From an uncultured Clostridia bacterium (GTDB lineage: Bacteria > Bacillota > Clostridia > Oscillospirales > Acutalibacteraceae): a stretch of 64,000 nucleotides of DNA. Every line of letters begins with the position of its first letter. The first letter of the stretch is position 1. Of this stretch, positions 18,234 to 26,307 are shown piece after piece. Position numbers and translations under genes: made by a program. A model generated the notes under the pieces. It had not been told where the DNA came from and ran no database searches. It saw only the letters and a program-made list of their open reading frames with translations. Location: NCBI GenBank assembly GCA_946500295.1, contig CAMMVF010000005.1:62001-126000 (forward strand). The letters are read 5' to 3'.

Positions 18234-19699
18234 AGCGATACCCCCAGTCCGGAATTTTTAAATATCTCGCTGCCTACAGCCTGCTCGTACTGCCATGCGG
18301 CGTTAAGTATAACATGCTCGCAGAAGGTGTTGCCTATAAGCTGCATGCCTATCGGCATTCCCTTAGCGTTTTGACCGCAGGGGATAGACACGGCTGGAAG
18401 CCCGGCAATGTTCACCGGAACAGTGCAGATGTCCGTAAGATAAGTCTCGATAGGATCGGACACAGCCTTGCCGCACTCAAACGCTGTCATTGGTACGGTG
18501 GGGGCAAGGATAAGGTCGCAGTGTTCAAATGCGTTTTTAAACGAGCGTACTATCGAGCCTCTGAGATTTTGAGCCTTTTTATAATAAGCGTCATAATAGC
18601 CTGCGCTGAGAACATAAGAGCCTAGCAGGATTCTCCTCTGCACCTCGTCTCCAAAGCCCTCGCTGCGGGTTTTGCATATCATGTCGTTTACGTCCATATA
18701 TTTCGGCGTTTTGTAACCGTAGCGGATTCCGTCGTATCTTCCGAGGTTAGAGGATGCCTCCGCGCAGGCGATGATATAATAAACCGGCAAAGCATATTTG
18801 AGCGCAGGAAGGTCGAAGTAGACAATCTCCGCACCCAGGCTCTCATAAACCTTAGCGGCGTCTAAAATAGCCTGCTTTACATCGTCTCTTATTCCCTCAA
18901 GATATTCTCTGGCTATTCCGATTTTCTTACCCTTGATAGAATCCTTTAAAGTAGGGGTTGCAGCTTGTTTAGCCCCCTGAGAAGTGGAATCCATCGGGTC
19001 ATACTGTGAGATAGCGTCGAAAACTATAGCGGCGTCCTCGACGGTTGTAGTGATAGGACCTATCTGGTCGAGACTTGAAGCATAGGCTATAAGGCCGTAA
19101 CGTGAGACTGAGCCGTATGTAGGCTTTAAACCTACAATGCCGCAGAAGCTTGCGGGCTGGCGAATAGATCCGCCGGTGTCTGAGCCCAAGCCGTAAGCCG
19201 CTATATTTCCGCCTACTGCGCTTGCCACGCCGCCGGAGCTTCCTCCTGCTACATGATTAAAGTTGTGCGGGTTTTTAGCCCCTCCGAAGCAGGAGGTTTC
19301 GCACGATGAGCCCATGGCGAACTCGTCCATATTTGTCTTGCCGAGCAAAACGGCGTTCTGGCTTTTAAGATTGCTCCAAACTGTTGCGTCATAAATCGGC
19401 TTGTAGCCCTTTAATATCTTCGAGCAGCAGCTTGTCTCGATGTCCTTAGTGGAGATGTTGTCCTTTAAGGTCATCGGGATACCTTCCAAGGGGGAGAGCT
19501 GTTCGCCCTTGGCTATTTTTTCATCGACCGCTTTTGCAGTGTCAAGGGCTGTCTGCGGCGTCACATTTACATATGCGTTAAGCTTGCCGTTTATCTTATC
19601 TATTTCAGAGAGATATTTTTGGGTAAGCTCAGTACAGCTGATTTCCTTAGATTCCAGCATTGAGCTTATCGTGCTTATCCTCCCTTTGATTTCACTCAT
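18230..19699 (-). CDS. gatA: Asp-tRNA(Asn)/Glu-tRNA(Gln) amidotransferase subunit A
   Basis: A 489-residue amidase-signature protein. The catalytic Ser-cisSer-Lys set is visible: Lys in PMTLKDNI, the glycine-serine loop GGSSGGVASAVGG, and GSDTGGSIRQPASF, which contains the nucleophile. It hydrolyses glutamine and channels ammonia to GatB. It starts 23 bases after gatC and overlaps gatB. Confidence 0.97.
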   Translation of the reverse strand: MSEIKGRISTISSMLESKEISCTELTQKYLSEIDKINGKLNAYVNVTPQTALDTAKAVDEKIAKGEQLSPLEGIPMTLKDNISTKDIETSCCSKILKGYKPIYDATVWSNLKSQNAVLLGKTNMDEFAMGSSCETSCFGGAKNPHNFNHVAGGSSGGVASAVGGNIAAYGLGSDTGGSIRQPASFCGIVGLKPTYGSVSRYGLIAYASSLDQIGPITTTVEDAAIVFDAISQYDPMDSTSQGAKQAATPTLKDSIKGKKIGIAREYLEGIRDDVKQAILDAAKVYESLGAEIVYFDLPALKYALPVYYIIACAEASSNLGRYDGIRYGYKTPKYMDVNDMICKTRSEGFGDEVQRRILLGSYVLSAGYYDAYYKKAQNLRGSIVRSFKNAFEHCDLILAPTVPMTAFECGKAVSDPIETYLTDICTVPVNIAGLPAVSIPCGQNAKGMPIGMQLIGNTFCEHVILNAAWQYEQAVGSEIFKNSGLGVSL

Positions 19700-19722
19700 T
19701 AGCCTTCAGTCCTTTCAGTATC

Positions 19723-20004
19723 TTACAGCACTCTTTTTTTAACCAGGAAGTGGTCGTTTTCACTGTCGTTTGCATTTTTTAAGATTTCATCAACGCTGTA
19801 CGAGGGAACAACCTCATCCTTTCTGAATACATTTGACAAATTGTTGATATTGTCGAACGATTCTCCGTCGTCGGCAGCGTCGTTAATAGTGTTTGCAAAC
19901 TCAATTATTTCAGCCATGTCCTTGGTCAAAGCGTCTAGCTTTTCTTCCGGAACAGAAAGCTTCGCCAGATTGGCGATTTGTTTTATATCTTCATGTGTAA
20001 CCAT
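19723..20004 (-). CDS. gatC: Asp-tRNA(Asn)/Glu-tRNA(Gln) amidotransferase subunit C
   Basis: A 93-residue GatC, normal size, beginning MVTHEDIKQIANLAKLSVPEEKLDALTKDMAEIIEF and ending with the acidic belt that wraps GatA and GatB. It stabilises the amidotransferase complex. It lies 12 bases after aspS and has an AGAGGTGTTAGC ribosome site. Confidence 0.95.
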   Translation of the reverse strand: MVTHEDIKQIANLAKLSVPEEKLDALTKDMAEIIEFANTINDAADDGESFDNINNLSNVFRKDEVVPSYSVDEILKNANDSENDHFLVKKRVL

Positions 20005-20016
20005 GCTAACACCTCT

Positions 20017-21765
20017 TTATCTAAGCTTGATGTGAACCTCTCGCAGCTGCTGTTCGGTTACCTCGCTCGGGGCGCCGAGCAGAAGATCCTGAGCGTTGCT
20101 GTTCATCGGGAAGGCTATAACTTCTCTGATGTTTTCTTCCTCACACAAAAGCATCAACATTCTGTCTACACCGGGGGCCATTCCTGCGTGCGGCGGTGCA
20201 CCATACTGGAAGGCATTGTAGAGTGACGAAAACTTCTCCTTCAAATCCTCCTCGCTGTAGCCGGCAATCTCAAATGCTTTAATCATTATGTCGAGGTCGT
20301 GATTTCTCACAGCGCCTGAGGAAAGCTCCACACCGTTGCATACGATGTCATACTGATATGCAAGTACATCGCAAGGGGCGAGGGTGTTTAAAGCCTTCAT
20401 GCCGCCCTGAGGCATAGAAAACGGGTTGTGAGTAAAGGCGATGACTCCGGTTTCCTCGTCATGCTCGAACATCGGGAAGTCAACTATAAAGCACATCTCG
20501 AAGCGGCTTTTATCAATCAAATCAAGTCTTGTAGCTACCTCGGTTCTGATCTGACCCGCAAGCTTCGGAGCTTCCTCCGCTGAATCGGCTATGAAGTAGA
20601 TTACATCACCTGGCTTAGAGCCGTTAATCTCTATGAGCTTTTCACGGTCGCCCTCCTTGAGGAACTTGTCTATAGGACCGTCGAAGCTTAAATCATCTCT
20701 GACCTTTACATATCCGAGGCCTTTCATTCCTATGGATAGCGCAAACTCCTCCATCTTTTTAAACCAAGTCTTTGACTGCTTGGCAGCGTCCGGTACGTTT
20801 ATAGAGCGAACTGTTTTCTTTAGGAATGGCTTGAAATCCGTTTCATCAAACATCGGACTTATATCTTTAATAAGCAGGGGATTTCTGAGGTCCGGTTTGT
20901 CTGTGCCGTAGCTCAGCATAGCTTCCTTGTAGGAAATTCTTCTGAACGGCGGCTTTGAAACCTCCTTGTCCGAGAATTTTGTGAAGGTGTCGTACAGCAC
21001 CTGCTCGGCTACGTCGAATACGTCCTCCTGAGTGGCAAACGCCATCTCGAAGTCAAGCTGATAAAACTCTCCGGGCGAGCGGTCAGCTCTTGCGTCCTCA
21101 TCACGGAAGCAAGGAGCTATCTGGAAGTATTTGTCAAAGCCCGACACCATCAAAAGCTGCTTGAAGATCTGAGGTGCCTGCGGTAGGGCATAAAACTTGC
21201 CCTTGTGCTTCCTGCTGGGTATGAGATAATCTCTCGCACCCTCGGGGGAACTGGCGGAGAGTATTGGTGTGTTTATTTCGTTAAAGCCTAGCTCAGTCAT
21301 CTTTGAACGCAAAAACGCAATAACCTGACTGCGGAACAAGATATTATTATGAACCTTAGGATTTCTCAAATCAAGAAAGCGGTACTTGAGACGAATATCC
21401 TCCTTGGTATCTGTCGAGGTTAACACCTCAAATGGGAGGTTGTTTTTGCACTTGCCCAAAACCCTCAGCTCTTTGGTAACTATCTCCACAGTGCCGGTTG
21501 CTATTTTGGGGTTGATTGTTTCCTCGTCCCTCTTTACTACTTCGCCGCTTACCATGACCGTACATTCCTTATTAACTTCTTTCAAAAGACTATCATCATG
21601 TACAACCACCTGTACAACGCCGTACTGGTCTCTTACGTCAATGAACATAACACCGCCGTGGTCTCTGATGGTCTCGACCCAGCCCGAAACTCTAACCTTA
21701 CGTCCGATGTCGCTTTCTCTCAAATCACCGCACAGGTGTGTGCGATATTCGTTTTCCTTAATCAT
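20017..21765 (-). CDS. aspS: aspartyl-tRNA synthetase (probably non-discriminating)
   Basis: A 582-residue bacterial-type class II synthetase. It has an OB-fold anticodon domain (residues 1-110), catalytic motif 2 (FRDEDARADRSPGEFYQLDFEM), the inserted GAD domain, and motif 3 (GMAPGVDRMLMLL). The loop RDHGG carries His36 where discriminating enzymes such as E. coli AspRS have Leu30. His at this place is known from non-discriminating enzymes that also charge tRNA-Asn. Operon linkage to gatCAB supports that. ATG 21765 follows AAAGGAACATTATATTT; 27 upstream codons are excluded because they lie in the leader. Confidence 0.95.
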   Translation of the reverse strand: MIKENEYRTHLCGDLRESDIGRKVRVSGWVETIRDHGGVMFIDVRDQYGVVQVVVHDDSLLKEVNKECTVMVSGEVVKRDEETINPKIATGTVEIVTKELRVLGKCKNNLPFEVLTSTDTKEDIRLKYRFLDLRNPKVHNNILFRSQVIAFLRSKMTELGFNEINTPILSASSPEGARDYLIPSRKHKGKFYALPQAPQIFKQLLMVSGFDKYFQIAPCFRDEDARADRSPGEFYQLDFEMAFATQEDVFDVAEQVLYDTFTKFSDKEVSKPPFRRISYKEAMLSYGTDKPDLRNPLLIKDISPMFDETDFKPFLKKTVRSINVPDAAKQSKTWFKKMEEFALSIGMKGLGYVKVRDDLSFDGPIDKFLKEGDREKLIEINGSKPGDVIYFIADSAEEAPKLAGQIRTEVATRLDLIDKSRFEMCFIVDFPMFEHDEETGVIAFTHNPFSMPQGGMKALNTLAPCDVLAYQYDIVCNGVELSSGAVRNHDLDIMIKAFEIAGYSEEDLKEKFSSLYNAFQYGAPPHAGMAPGVDRMLMLLCEEENIREVIAFPMNSNAQDLLLGAPSEVTEQQLREVHIKLR

Positions 21766-21828
21766 AAATATAATGTTCCTTTCGGGTATTAATTTACATA
21801 TTAACGCAGATAGCCGCATTATTAGCCT

Positions 21829-21857
21829 ATTATAGCATTGATTCACATTTCTTTCAA
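21829..21857 (-). promoter_or_regulatory. promoter of aspS-gatCAB
   Basis: The minus strand reads TTGAAA, 17 bases, TATAAT (21857 to 21829), about 64 bases upstream of the aspS ATG. Confidence 0.75.
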
Positions 21858-21995
21858 GATTTTCCTCTGTAAAAAATTAAAATTAGACCATAGGGGAGGG
21901 ATTTTTGTTTATTATCGTTTATCCTCTTTTTTTCTCGAAAAAAATGTGATATACTATTAAATTGAAAATTAATGTCACAATTACGGGGTGATTTT

Positions 21996-22670
21996 ATGGA
22001 GAATATGGCTACAAAAGTAATGGATTTAAAAATTAAAAAAACAATGGAAAATTTGAAGCGAAACAACATGGAGCCGTTTTGCTGTGAGACAAAGCAGGAG
22101 GCGGTGGAACTTGCAAAAAGCCTTGTCTGTCCCGGGGCTACAGTGACTCACGGCGGCTCCGAGACTTTGATACAGCTCGGTATTCCCGAGCTTTTGAGCG
22201 GCGGCGATTATAATTATCTCGATCGCAGCGCCGAAGGTCTTACCCGTGAGCAGGTTGAGGAGATTTACCGCAAGTCGTACTTCGCCGATTATTATTTCAC
22301 CAGCTCAAACGCTGTTACCGAAACCGGCGAGCTTTATAATGTAGACGGCAACTCCAACAGAGTCTCCGCCATTTTGTATGGACCGAAGAACGTACTCGTG
22401 TTTGTCGGCATTAATAAAATAGTCAGGGATATCAATGAGGCTATAACCAGAGTCAAGACTATAGCAGCTCCGGCAAATACACTCAGGCTCAGCTGCGATA
22501 CTCCCTGTGCTAAAACGGGAGAGTGCGTCTCGTTAAAAAGCGGTTCGCCGCTTATTTGCAGTGGCTGTCACAGCGAGCAGAGAATCTGCTGCAACTATGT
22601 TGTCTCAGCTCAGCAAAGACATAAAAACCGAATAAAGGTTATTATAATCAAGGAGCAGCTCGGCTACTAA
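21996..22670 (+). CDS. LUD domain protein (LutC-like)
   Basis: A 224-residue protein of the lactate-utilisation (LUD) family. The core motifs are TVTHGGSETLIQLGIPELL, YFTSSNAVTETGELYNVDGNSNRVSAI and GPKNVLVFVGINKIV. The C-terminal tail is cysteine-rich (CDTPCAKTGEC, CSGCHSEQRICC), as in stand-alone clostridial homologues. The true substrate of these single-domain proteins is not established. ATG 21996 follows GGGGTGATTTT. It is divergent from aspS. Confidence 0.8.
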   Translation: MENMATKVMDLKIKKTMENLKRNNMEPFCCETKQEAVELAKSLVCPGATVTHGGSETLIQLGIPELLSGGDYNYLDRSAEGLTREQVEEIYRKSYFADYYFTSSNAVTETGELYNVDGNSNRVSAILYGPKNVLVFVGINKIVRDINEAITRVKTIAAPANTLRLSCDTPCAKTGECVSLKSGSPLICSGCHSEQRICCNYVVSAQQRHKNRIKVIIIKEQLGY

Positions 22671-22726
22671 ATTTATGTAATCGGGTCACAGCCGAAATAT
22701 TACGCCTGCGACCACAAAAACCGTAA

Positions 22727-22915
22727 TCAGAAGTTCCGGTTATGATTTCTATTCTGGTTGTTATTCTGATTATTGTTTTGGTTATTATTTTGGTTGTTAT
22801 TCTGGTTGTTGTTTTGGTTATTATTCTGGTTGTTATTTTGGTTGTTGTTCTGGTTGTTATTCTGGTTATTGTTCTGATTGTTATTCTGGCTGTTGTTCTG
22901 GTTATTTCTTCTCAT
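22727..22915 (-). CDS. 62-residue Asn/Gln tandem-repeat protein
   Basis: The product is MRRNNQNNSQ, then eleven exact NNNQ tetrapeptides, then NRNHNRNF. It has no known domain. It looks like a real gene because a near-perfect ribosome site, GGGAGGTGA, lies five bases before the ATG, the frame ends soon after the repeat, and synonymous codons (AAC/AAT, CAG/CAA) vary between units while the amino acids do not. Such Asn/Gln-rich tracts are prion-like or coat-like low-complexity sequences. It is divergent from the rRNA methyltransferase gene. Function unknown. Confidence 0.6.
   Translation of the reverse strand: MRRNNQNNSQNNNQNNNQNNNQNNNQNNNQNNNQNNNQNNNQNNNQNNNQNNNQNRNHNRNF
22765..22896. repeat. 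12-bp tandem repeat within the Asn/Gln gene
   Basis: About eleven 12-bp units, seen on the plus strand as GGTTGTTATTCT/GGTTATTATTTT variants, encode NNNQ on the minus strand. Unit number may vary by slippage; the limits are approximate. Confidence 0.7.
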
Positions 22916-22984
22916 TTATGTCACCTCCCGACAGCCTTATTATCCGCTACAGCCTGAAAAATATACTTAAATTTTGGAGAGCAT

Positions 22985-24328
22985 ATGAAAATTAATTTGC
23001 CCGAAGACTATATTTGCGATATGGAAACTTTGCTCGGCGATGAGTGTTCAAAGCTTATAGAAGAATATGATCGACCTCCATACAGAGGATTGAGGGTGAA
23101 CACCCTCAAGTGTTCGCAGGAAAAATTGGAAAATTTTTTTGAAGACAAAATAACTAAAAGCCCATTTTCTCCGCTTGGGTACTATCTCAGTTATGATTAC
23201 GAGGGTATAGGAAGTCTCCCTTATCATCATGCCGGAGCGTTTTACGTTCAGGAACCCTCAGCAATGAGCGCAGTTACCCTGCTTAATATTTCCAAGGGTG
23301 ACAAGGTGCTTGATTTATGTGCTGCTCCCGGTGGCAAATCCACACAGATAGCCGCCTTCCTCGGTTCAACGGGACTTCTGTGGAGCAACGAGATTATAAA
23401 ATCAAGGGCGAACATTCTGCTTTCAAATATAGAGCGCTGTGGGGTGAAAAACGCTGTCGTATCAAGCGAAGCTCCGGACAGGCTTTGCAGTGCCTTAAAA
23501 GGCTATTTTGACAAGGTTTTGGTTGATGCACCCTGCTCAGGCGAGGGAATGTTCAGAAAGGATGAGGAAGCAATAAAGCAGTGGAGCAGAGCAAACGTCG
23601 AGCTTTGTAAACGCCGTCAGCTTGAAATCCTCGACAATGCGGCTATGACCGTCAGAAGCGGCGGCGAGCTCGTATATTCAACCTGTACCTTTTCTCGTGA
23701 GGAGAACGAAGAAGTCACGGCGGAGTTTCTATCAGCCCATCGCGATTTCGTGCCGGTTGACAGCGGTGTAAGCTTTGGAAGAAAAACCGACAACTGCGGC
23801 ATAAGGATATTCCCTATGGACGGTGGAGAGGGACACTACGCAGTTAAATTTAAAAGAATAGGGGAAAATCCATATTCCACTTCTGATTATACTTATACAG
23901 AAAATCCAAGACTGAGAGATTTTCAGTCTCAGGTAGATGAGCTCATACTATCTGTAATGAAAGCAAAGCCTTACGGATTAATTGCGTTATTAAAAGATAA
24001 AATACTTCTGCTGCCGGAGAGCTTGCCGGAGTTTAAGGGCTTAAATATCCTACGGGCAGGGGTAGTTCTCGCTGAAATAAAGAAAAATCGACTTGAACCT
24101 CACCACAGCCTGTTTATGTCGCTTATGCCCGCGCAGGTGAATAACTGCATTGATTATCCACATGACTGCTCGGATATTTTCGCATTTATAAAGGGAGAAG
24201 AGCTTGCCTCTGGTACTGCGGACAAGGGCTATTGCATGGTCAGCGTAGATGGTATCTCTCTCGGCTTTGGAAAGGTCTCCGCAGGAAGGCTCAAAAACAA
24301 ATATCCCAAGGGATTGAGAAATTATTAA
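22985..24328 (+). CDS. 16S rRNA m5C methyltransferase, RsmF/NOL1-NOP2-Sun family
   Basis: A 447-residue enzyme. The SAM motif LDLCAAPGGKSTQIAA (about residue 107) and the double-cysteine chemistry motifs VDAPCSGEGMFRKD (about 183) and STCTFSREENEE (about 235) define an RNA cytosine-5 methyltransferase. The C-terminal 150 residues match the RsmF-type extension. It methylates a cytosine in rRNA; the exact site cannot be read from sequence. ATG 22985 follows TTGGAGAGCAT. It is followed after eight bases by rsmA, forming an rRNA modification pair. Confidence 0.9.
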   Translation: MKINLPEDYICDMETLLGDECSKLIEEYDRPPYRGLRVNTLKCSQEKLENFFEDKITKSPFSPLGYYLSYDYEGIGSLPYHHAGAFYVQEPSAMSAVTLLNISKGDKVLDLCAAPGGKSTQIAAFLGSTGLLWSNEIIKSRANILLSNIERCGVKNAVVSSEAPDRLCSALKGYFDKVLVDAPCSGEGMFRKDEEAIKQWSRANVELCKRRQLEILDNAAMTVRSGGELVYSTCTFSREENEEVTAEFLSAHRDFVPVDSGVSFGRKTDNCGIRIFPMDGGEGHYAVKFKRIGENPYSTSDYTYTENPRLRDFQSQVDELILSVMKAKPYGLIALLKDKILLLPESLPEFKGLNILRAGVVLAEIKKNRLEPHHSLFMSLMPAQVNNCIDYPHDCSDIFAFIKGEELASGTADKGYCMVSVDGISLGFGKVSAGRLKNKYPKGLRNY

Positions 24329-24336
24329 GGTGAGTT

Positions 24337-25197
24337 ATGGAAAAGCTATCAAATATTAATAATATTAAAAATATCCTCTCTCGCCACGGCTTCACCTTTT
24401 CAAAGGCTCTGGGTCAAAACTTCCTGATAAATCCGTCCGTCTGCCCCAGAATGGCAGAGCTCAGCGGAGCCAGAGCCGGAGTCGGAGTGATAGAGATAGG
24501 TCCCGGAATAGGAGTGCTCACCTGTGAGCTTGCACGATTGGCAGATAAGGTGGTTTCGGTGGAGCTTGACTCAAGACTGCTGCCCGTTTTGGAAGAGACT
24601 CTATCAGAATTTGATAACGTAAAGATTATAAACGAGGATGCCTTAAAGGTAGATTTTAACAAACTGATTGAAGATGAGTTTGACGGAAGGTCTGTCTGCA
24701 TCTGTGCAAACCTGCCGTATTATATAACCTCCCCGGTAATAATGTACCTGCTCGAATCAAAGCTAAACGCTGAGGCTATAACCGTTATGGTGCAGAAGGA
24801 GGCAGCTCAGCGAATCTGTGCCCTTCCCGGCAGCCGTCAAAGCTCGGCTTTGACCCTTGCGGTAAATTATTATGCAAAGGCAAAACTGCTTTTCGGAGTA
24901 TCTGCGGGCAGCTTTATGCCTGCTCCAAAGGTGGATTCAGCGGTTATACGGCTTGACATACTCAAAACACCGCCGGTCAGTGTGAAAAGTGAGGAACTGC
25001 TTTTCAGGGTTATCCGCTCTGCCTTTGCCCAAAGGAGAAAGACGATTTCAAACTCGTTGTCATCAGGGCTGAAGCTTGAGAAGGCGGCTGTAATCTCAGC
25101 CTTAAATGATGCTTTAATTTCTGTATCAGCACGAGCGGAACAGCTTACCCTTGGCGACTTTGCAAAAATTACGAATGTCTTGTACGATAAATTTTAA
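24337..25197 (+). CDS. rsmA: 16S rRNA dimethyladenosine transferase
   Basis: A 286-residue KsgA/RsmA of usual length. It shows ALGQNFLINPSV at the N-terminus, the SAM site VIEIGPGIGVLT, and the adenine-methylation motif NLPYYITSPVI. It dimethylates two adjacent adenines near the 3' end of 16S rRNA during 30S assembly. RBS AAGGTGAGTT, eight bases after the preceding methyltransferase. Confidence 0.96.
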   Translation: MEKLSNINNIKNILSRHGFTFSKALGQNFLINPSVCPRMAELSGARAGVGVIEIGPGIGVLTCELARLADKVVSVELDSRLLPVLEETLSEFDNVKIINEDALKVDFNKLIEDEFDGRSVCICANLPYYITSPVIMYLLESKLNAEAITVMVQKEAAQRICALPGSRQSSALTLAVNYYAKAKLLFGVSAGSFMPAPKVDSAVIRLDILKTPPVSVKSEELLFRVIRSAFAQRRKTISNSLSSGLKLEKAAVISALNDALISVSARAEQLTLGDFAKITNVLYDKF

Positions 25198-25240
25198 GGT
25201 CTATTTAGGTCTACACTATATACGATACGGGTGAATAATA

Positions 25241-25426
25241 ATGAATTTATTGAGAAAGCATTGCGTTGCATTTTGTATAGCCGCGGCGGTCGTATTGTTT
25301 ATACTGTCAATTGCAGCTTATCTTTTCGGGGATGAGGAGTTTCGTTCTGTGCTCGCTCTTGCTTCCTGCGCCATGGCTCTTACCGGAATAATAAACGGTT
25401 TTTTGACATTTGATGACAAAAGTTAA
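25241..25426 (+). CDS. small two-helix membrane protein
   Basis: A 61-residue protein with two hydrophobic segments (CVAFCIAAAVVLFILSIAAYLF and SVLALASCAMALTGIINGFLTF). No family recognised. A GGGTGAATAATA ribosome site precedes the ATG. It follows rsmA by 43 bases, so it may be a late operon member. Confidence 0.5.
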   Translation: MNLLRKHCVAFCIAAAVVLFILSIAAYLFGDEEFRSVLALASCAMALTGIINGFLTFDDKS

Positions 25427-25442
25427 ATGTGATAAAATAAAA

Positions 25443-25488
25443 TGAACATCGTTCAATACAAGCAGAACACAAGAATGAACGATGTTCA
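25443..25488 (+). promoter_or_regulatory. tandem TGAAC-N3-GTTCA dyads
   Basis: TGAACATCGTTCA (25443-25455) and TGAACGATGTTCA (25476-25488) are exact reverse complements, and each is itself a TGAAC-N3-GTTCA dyad. Centres are 33 bp apart. They may be paired operators for the cyclase gene, or one long hairpin; no T-tract follows, so a terminator is less likely. Confidence 0.5.
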
Positions 25489-25538
25489 GATATAGGTACA
25501 ACAACGGAAAATTTCGGATTGACTATAGGAGGAAGATT

Positions 25539-26129
25539 ATGCTGATTTACGACATATCCCGTGAGGTTTTTTCTTCGCCGGTATATAGCGGCGACCCTAA
25601 GCCTCAGTCGAGTTGGCTTTCAAAAATTGAATACGGCGAAGAGTACAACCTTTCGGCTATCGCCATGTCCTCCCATGCCGGAACCCACATCGATGCACCG
25701 TATCACTATCTTGACGACGGAATGACGATAGACGAAATACCGCTGTCTCGATTTTACGGACGCTGTACAGTTGTGACTATAAGCGGGCTTATTACCGGTC
25801 AGGATATGGAGCATATACTCCCTCACTGCCGAAAAAAGCTGTTGCTCAGGGGAGAGGGCGAGGTCTTTCTTACACCAAGCGCTGTCTTTGTTATGAGCGA
25901 CTATGGAATAAAGCTTCTCGGTGTGGACTCTTTGTCTCCCGCACAAAGCGGCGATGAATTTGAAATTCACCGTGAGCTGTTTTTGAATGATATTTTGCTT
26001 ATTGAAGGACTTGATTTAAGCGCGGTAAAGGATGGAGAGTACACTATTGCCGCTTTTCCGTTAAAGCTCGGCTCACTGGAGGCCGCTCCCGTGAGAGCTG
26101 TGCTATTTGGTAATGAAAAGGGAATATAA
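25539..26129 (+). CDS. cyclase family protein (kynurenine formamidase-like)
   Basis: A 196-residue metal-dependent hydrolase of the cyclase family. The metal-binding motif HAGTHIDAPYHY is at about residue 47, after ISREVFSSPVYSGDP. Relatives hydrolyse N-formylkynurenine or similar amide/ester rings, but this small clostridial subgroup has no assigned substrate. ATG 25539 follows AGGAGGAAGATT. The paired dyads at 25443-25488 lie upstream. Its stop codon is already within the first bases of the repeat element at 26125. Confidence 0.85.
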   Translation: MLIYDISREVFSSPVYSGDPKPQSSWLSKIEYGEEYNLSAIAMSSHAGTHIDAPYHYLDDGMTIDEIPLSRFYGRCTVVTISGLITGQDMEHILPHCRKKLLLRGEGEVFLTPSAVFVMSDYGIKLLGVDSLSPAQSGDEFEIHRELFLNDILLIEGLDLSAVKDGEYTIAAFPLKLGSLEAAPVRAVLFGNEKGI

Positions 26130-26292
26130 CCAAGTCGCCGATGTCCCCCGCCTCTGTAGGCGGCGGGGGGGGGCATTCAGTATTTCTGTGGGGGTTATAA
26201 TTCCCCAACCCTGAGGAGCAAAGTTCTCCTGCAACGGTTGCAATCGTCGCAGACGTGATCAAACTGGCTTGTCATGCAGGCGAAGATTTAAA
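26125..26292 (+). repeat. structured interspersed repeat, copy 1
   Basis: This stretch of about 165 bp begins ATAACCAAGTCGCCGATGTC and ends GGCGAAGATTTAAA. It recurs at 43550-43714 with the same orientation and about 80% identity. TCGCC near the start can pair with GGCGA near the end, closing several internal hairpins (CCGCC/GGCGG, TGGGG/CCCCA, GGAG/CTCC, CGTGA/TCATG). It holds no gene and may be a structured RNA or a miniature mobile element. Confidence 0.75.
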
Positions 26293-26307
26293 GAAGGAGG
26301 AATGAAG

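Noticed and set aside
22765-22896. CRISPR-like tandem array
   Set aside because: Units are 12 bp and contiguous with no spacers; they simply encode NNNQ.
22742-22957. Plus-strand hydrophobic frame of 71 codons (MISILVVILIIVLVIIL...)
   Set aside because: It is the complement of the Asn/Gln repeat, has no ribosome site and runs on without a distinct end, while the minus strand has an excellent one.
25443-25488. LexA (DinR) boxes
   Set aside because: The half sites GAAC and GTTC are right, but the gap is three bases instead of four, and the gene is not a damage-response gene.
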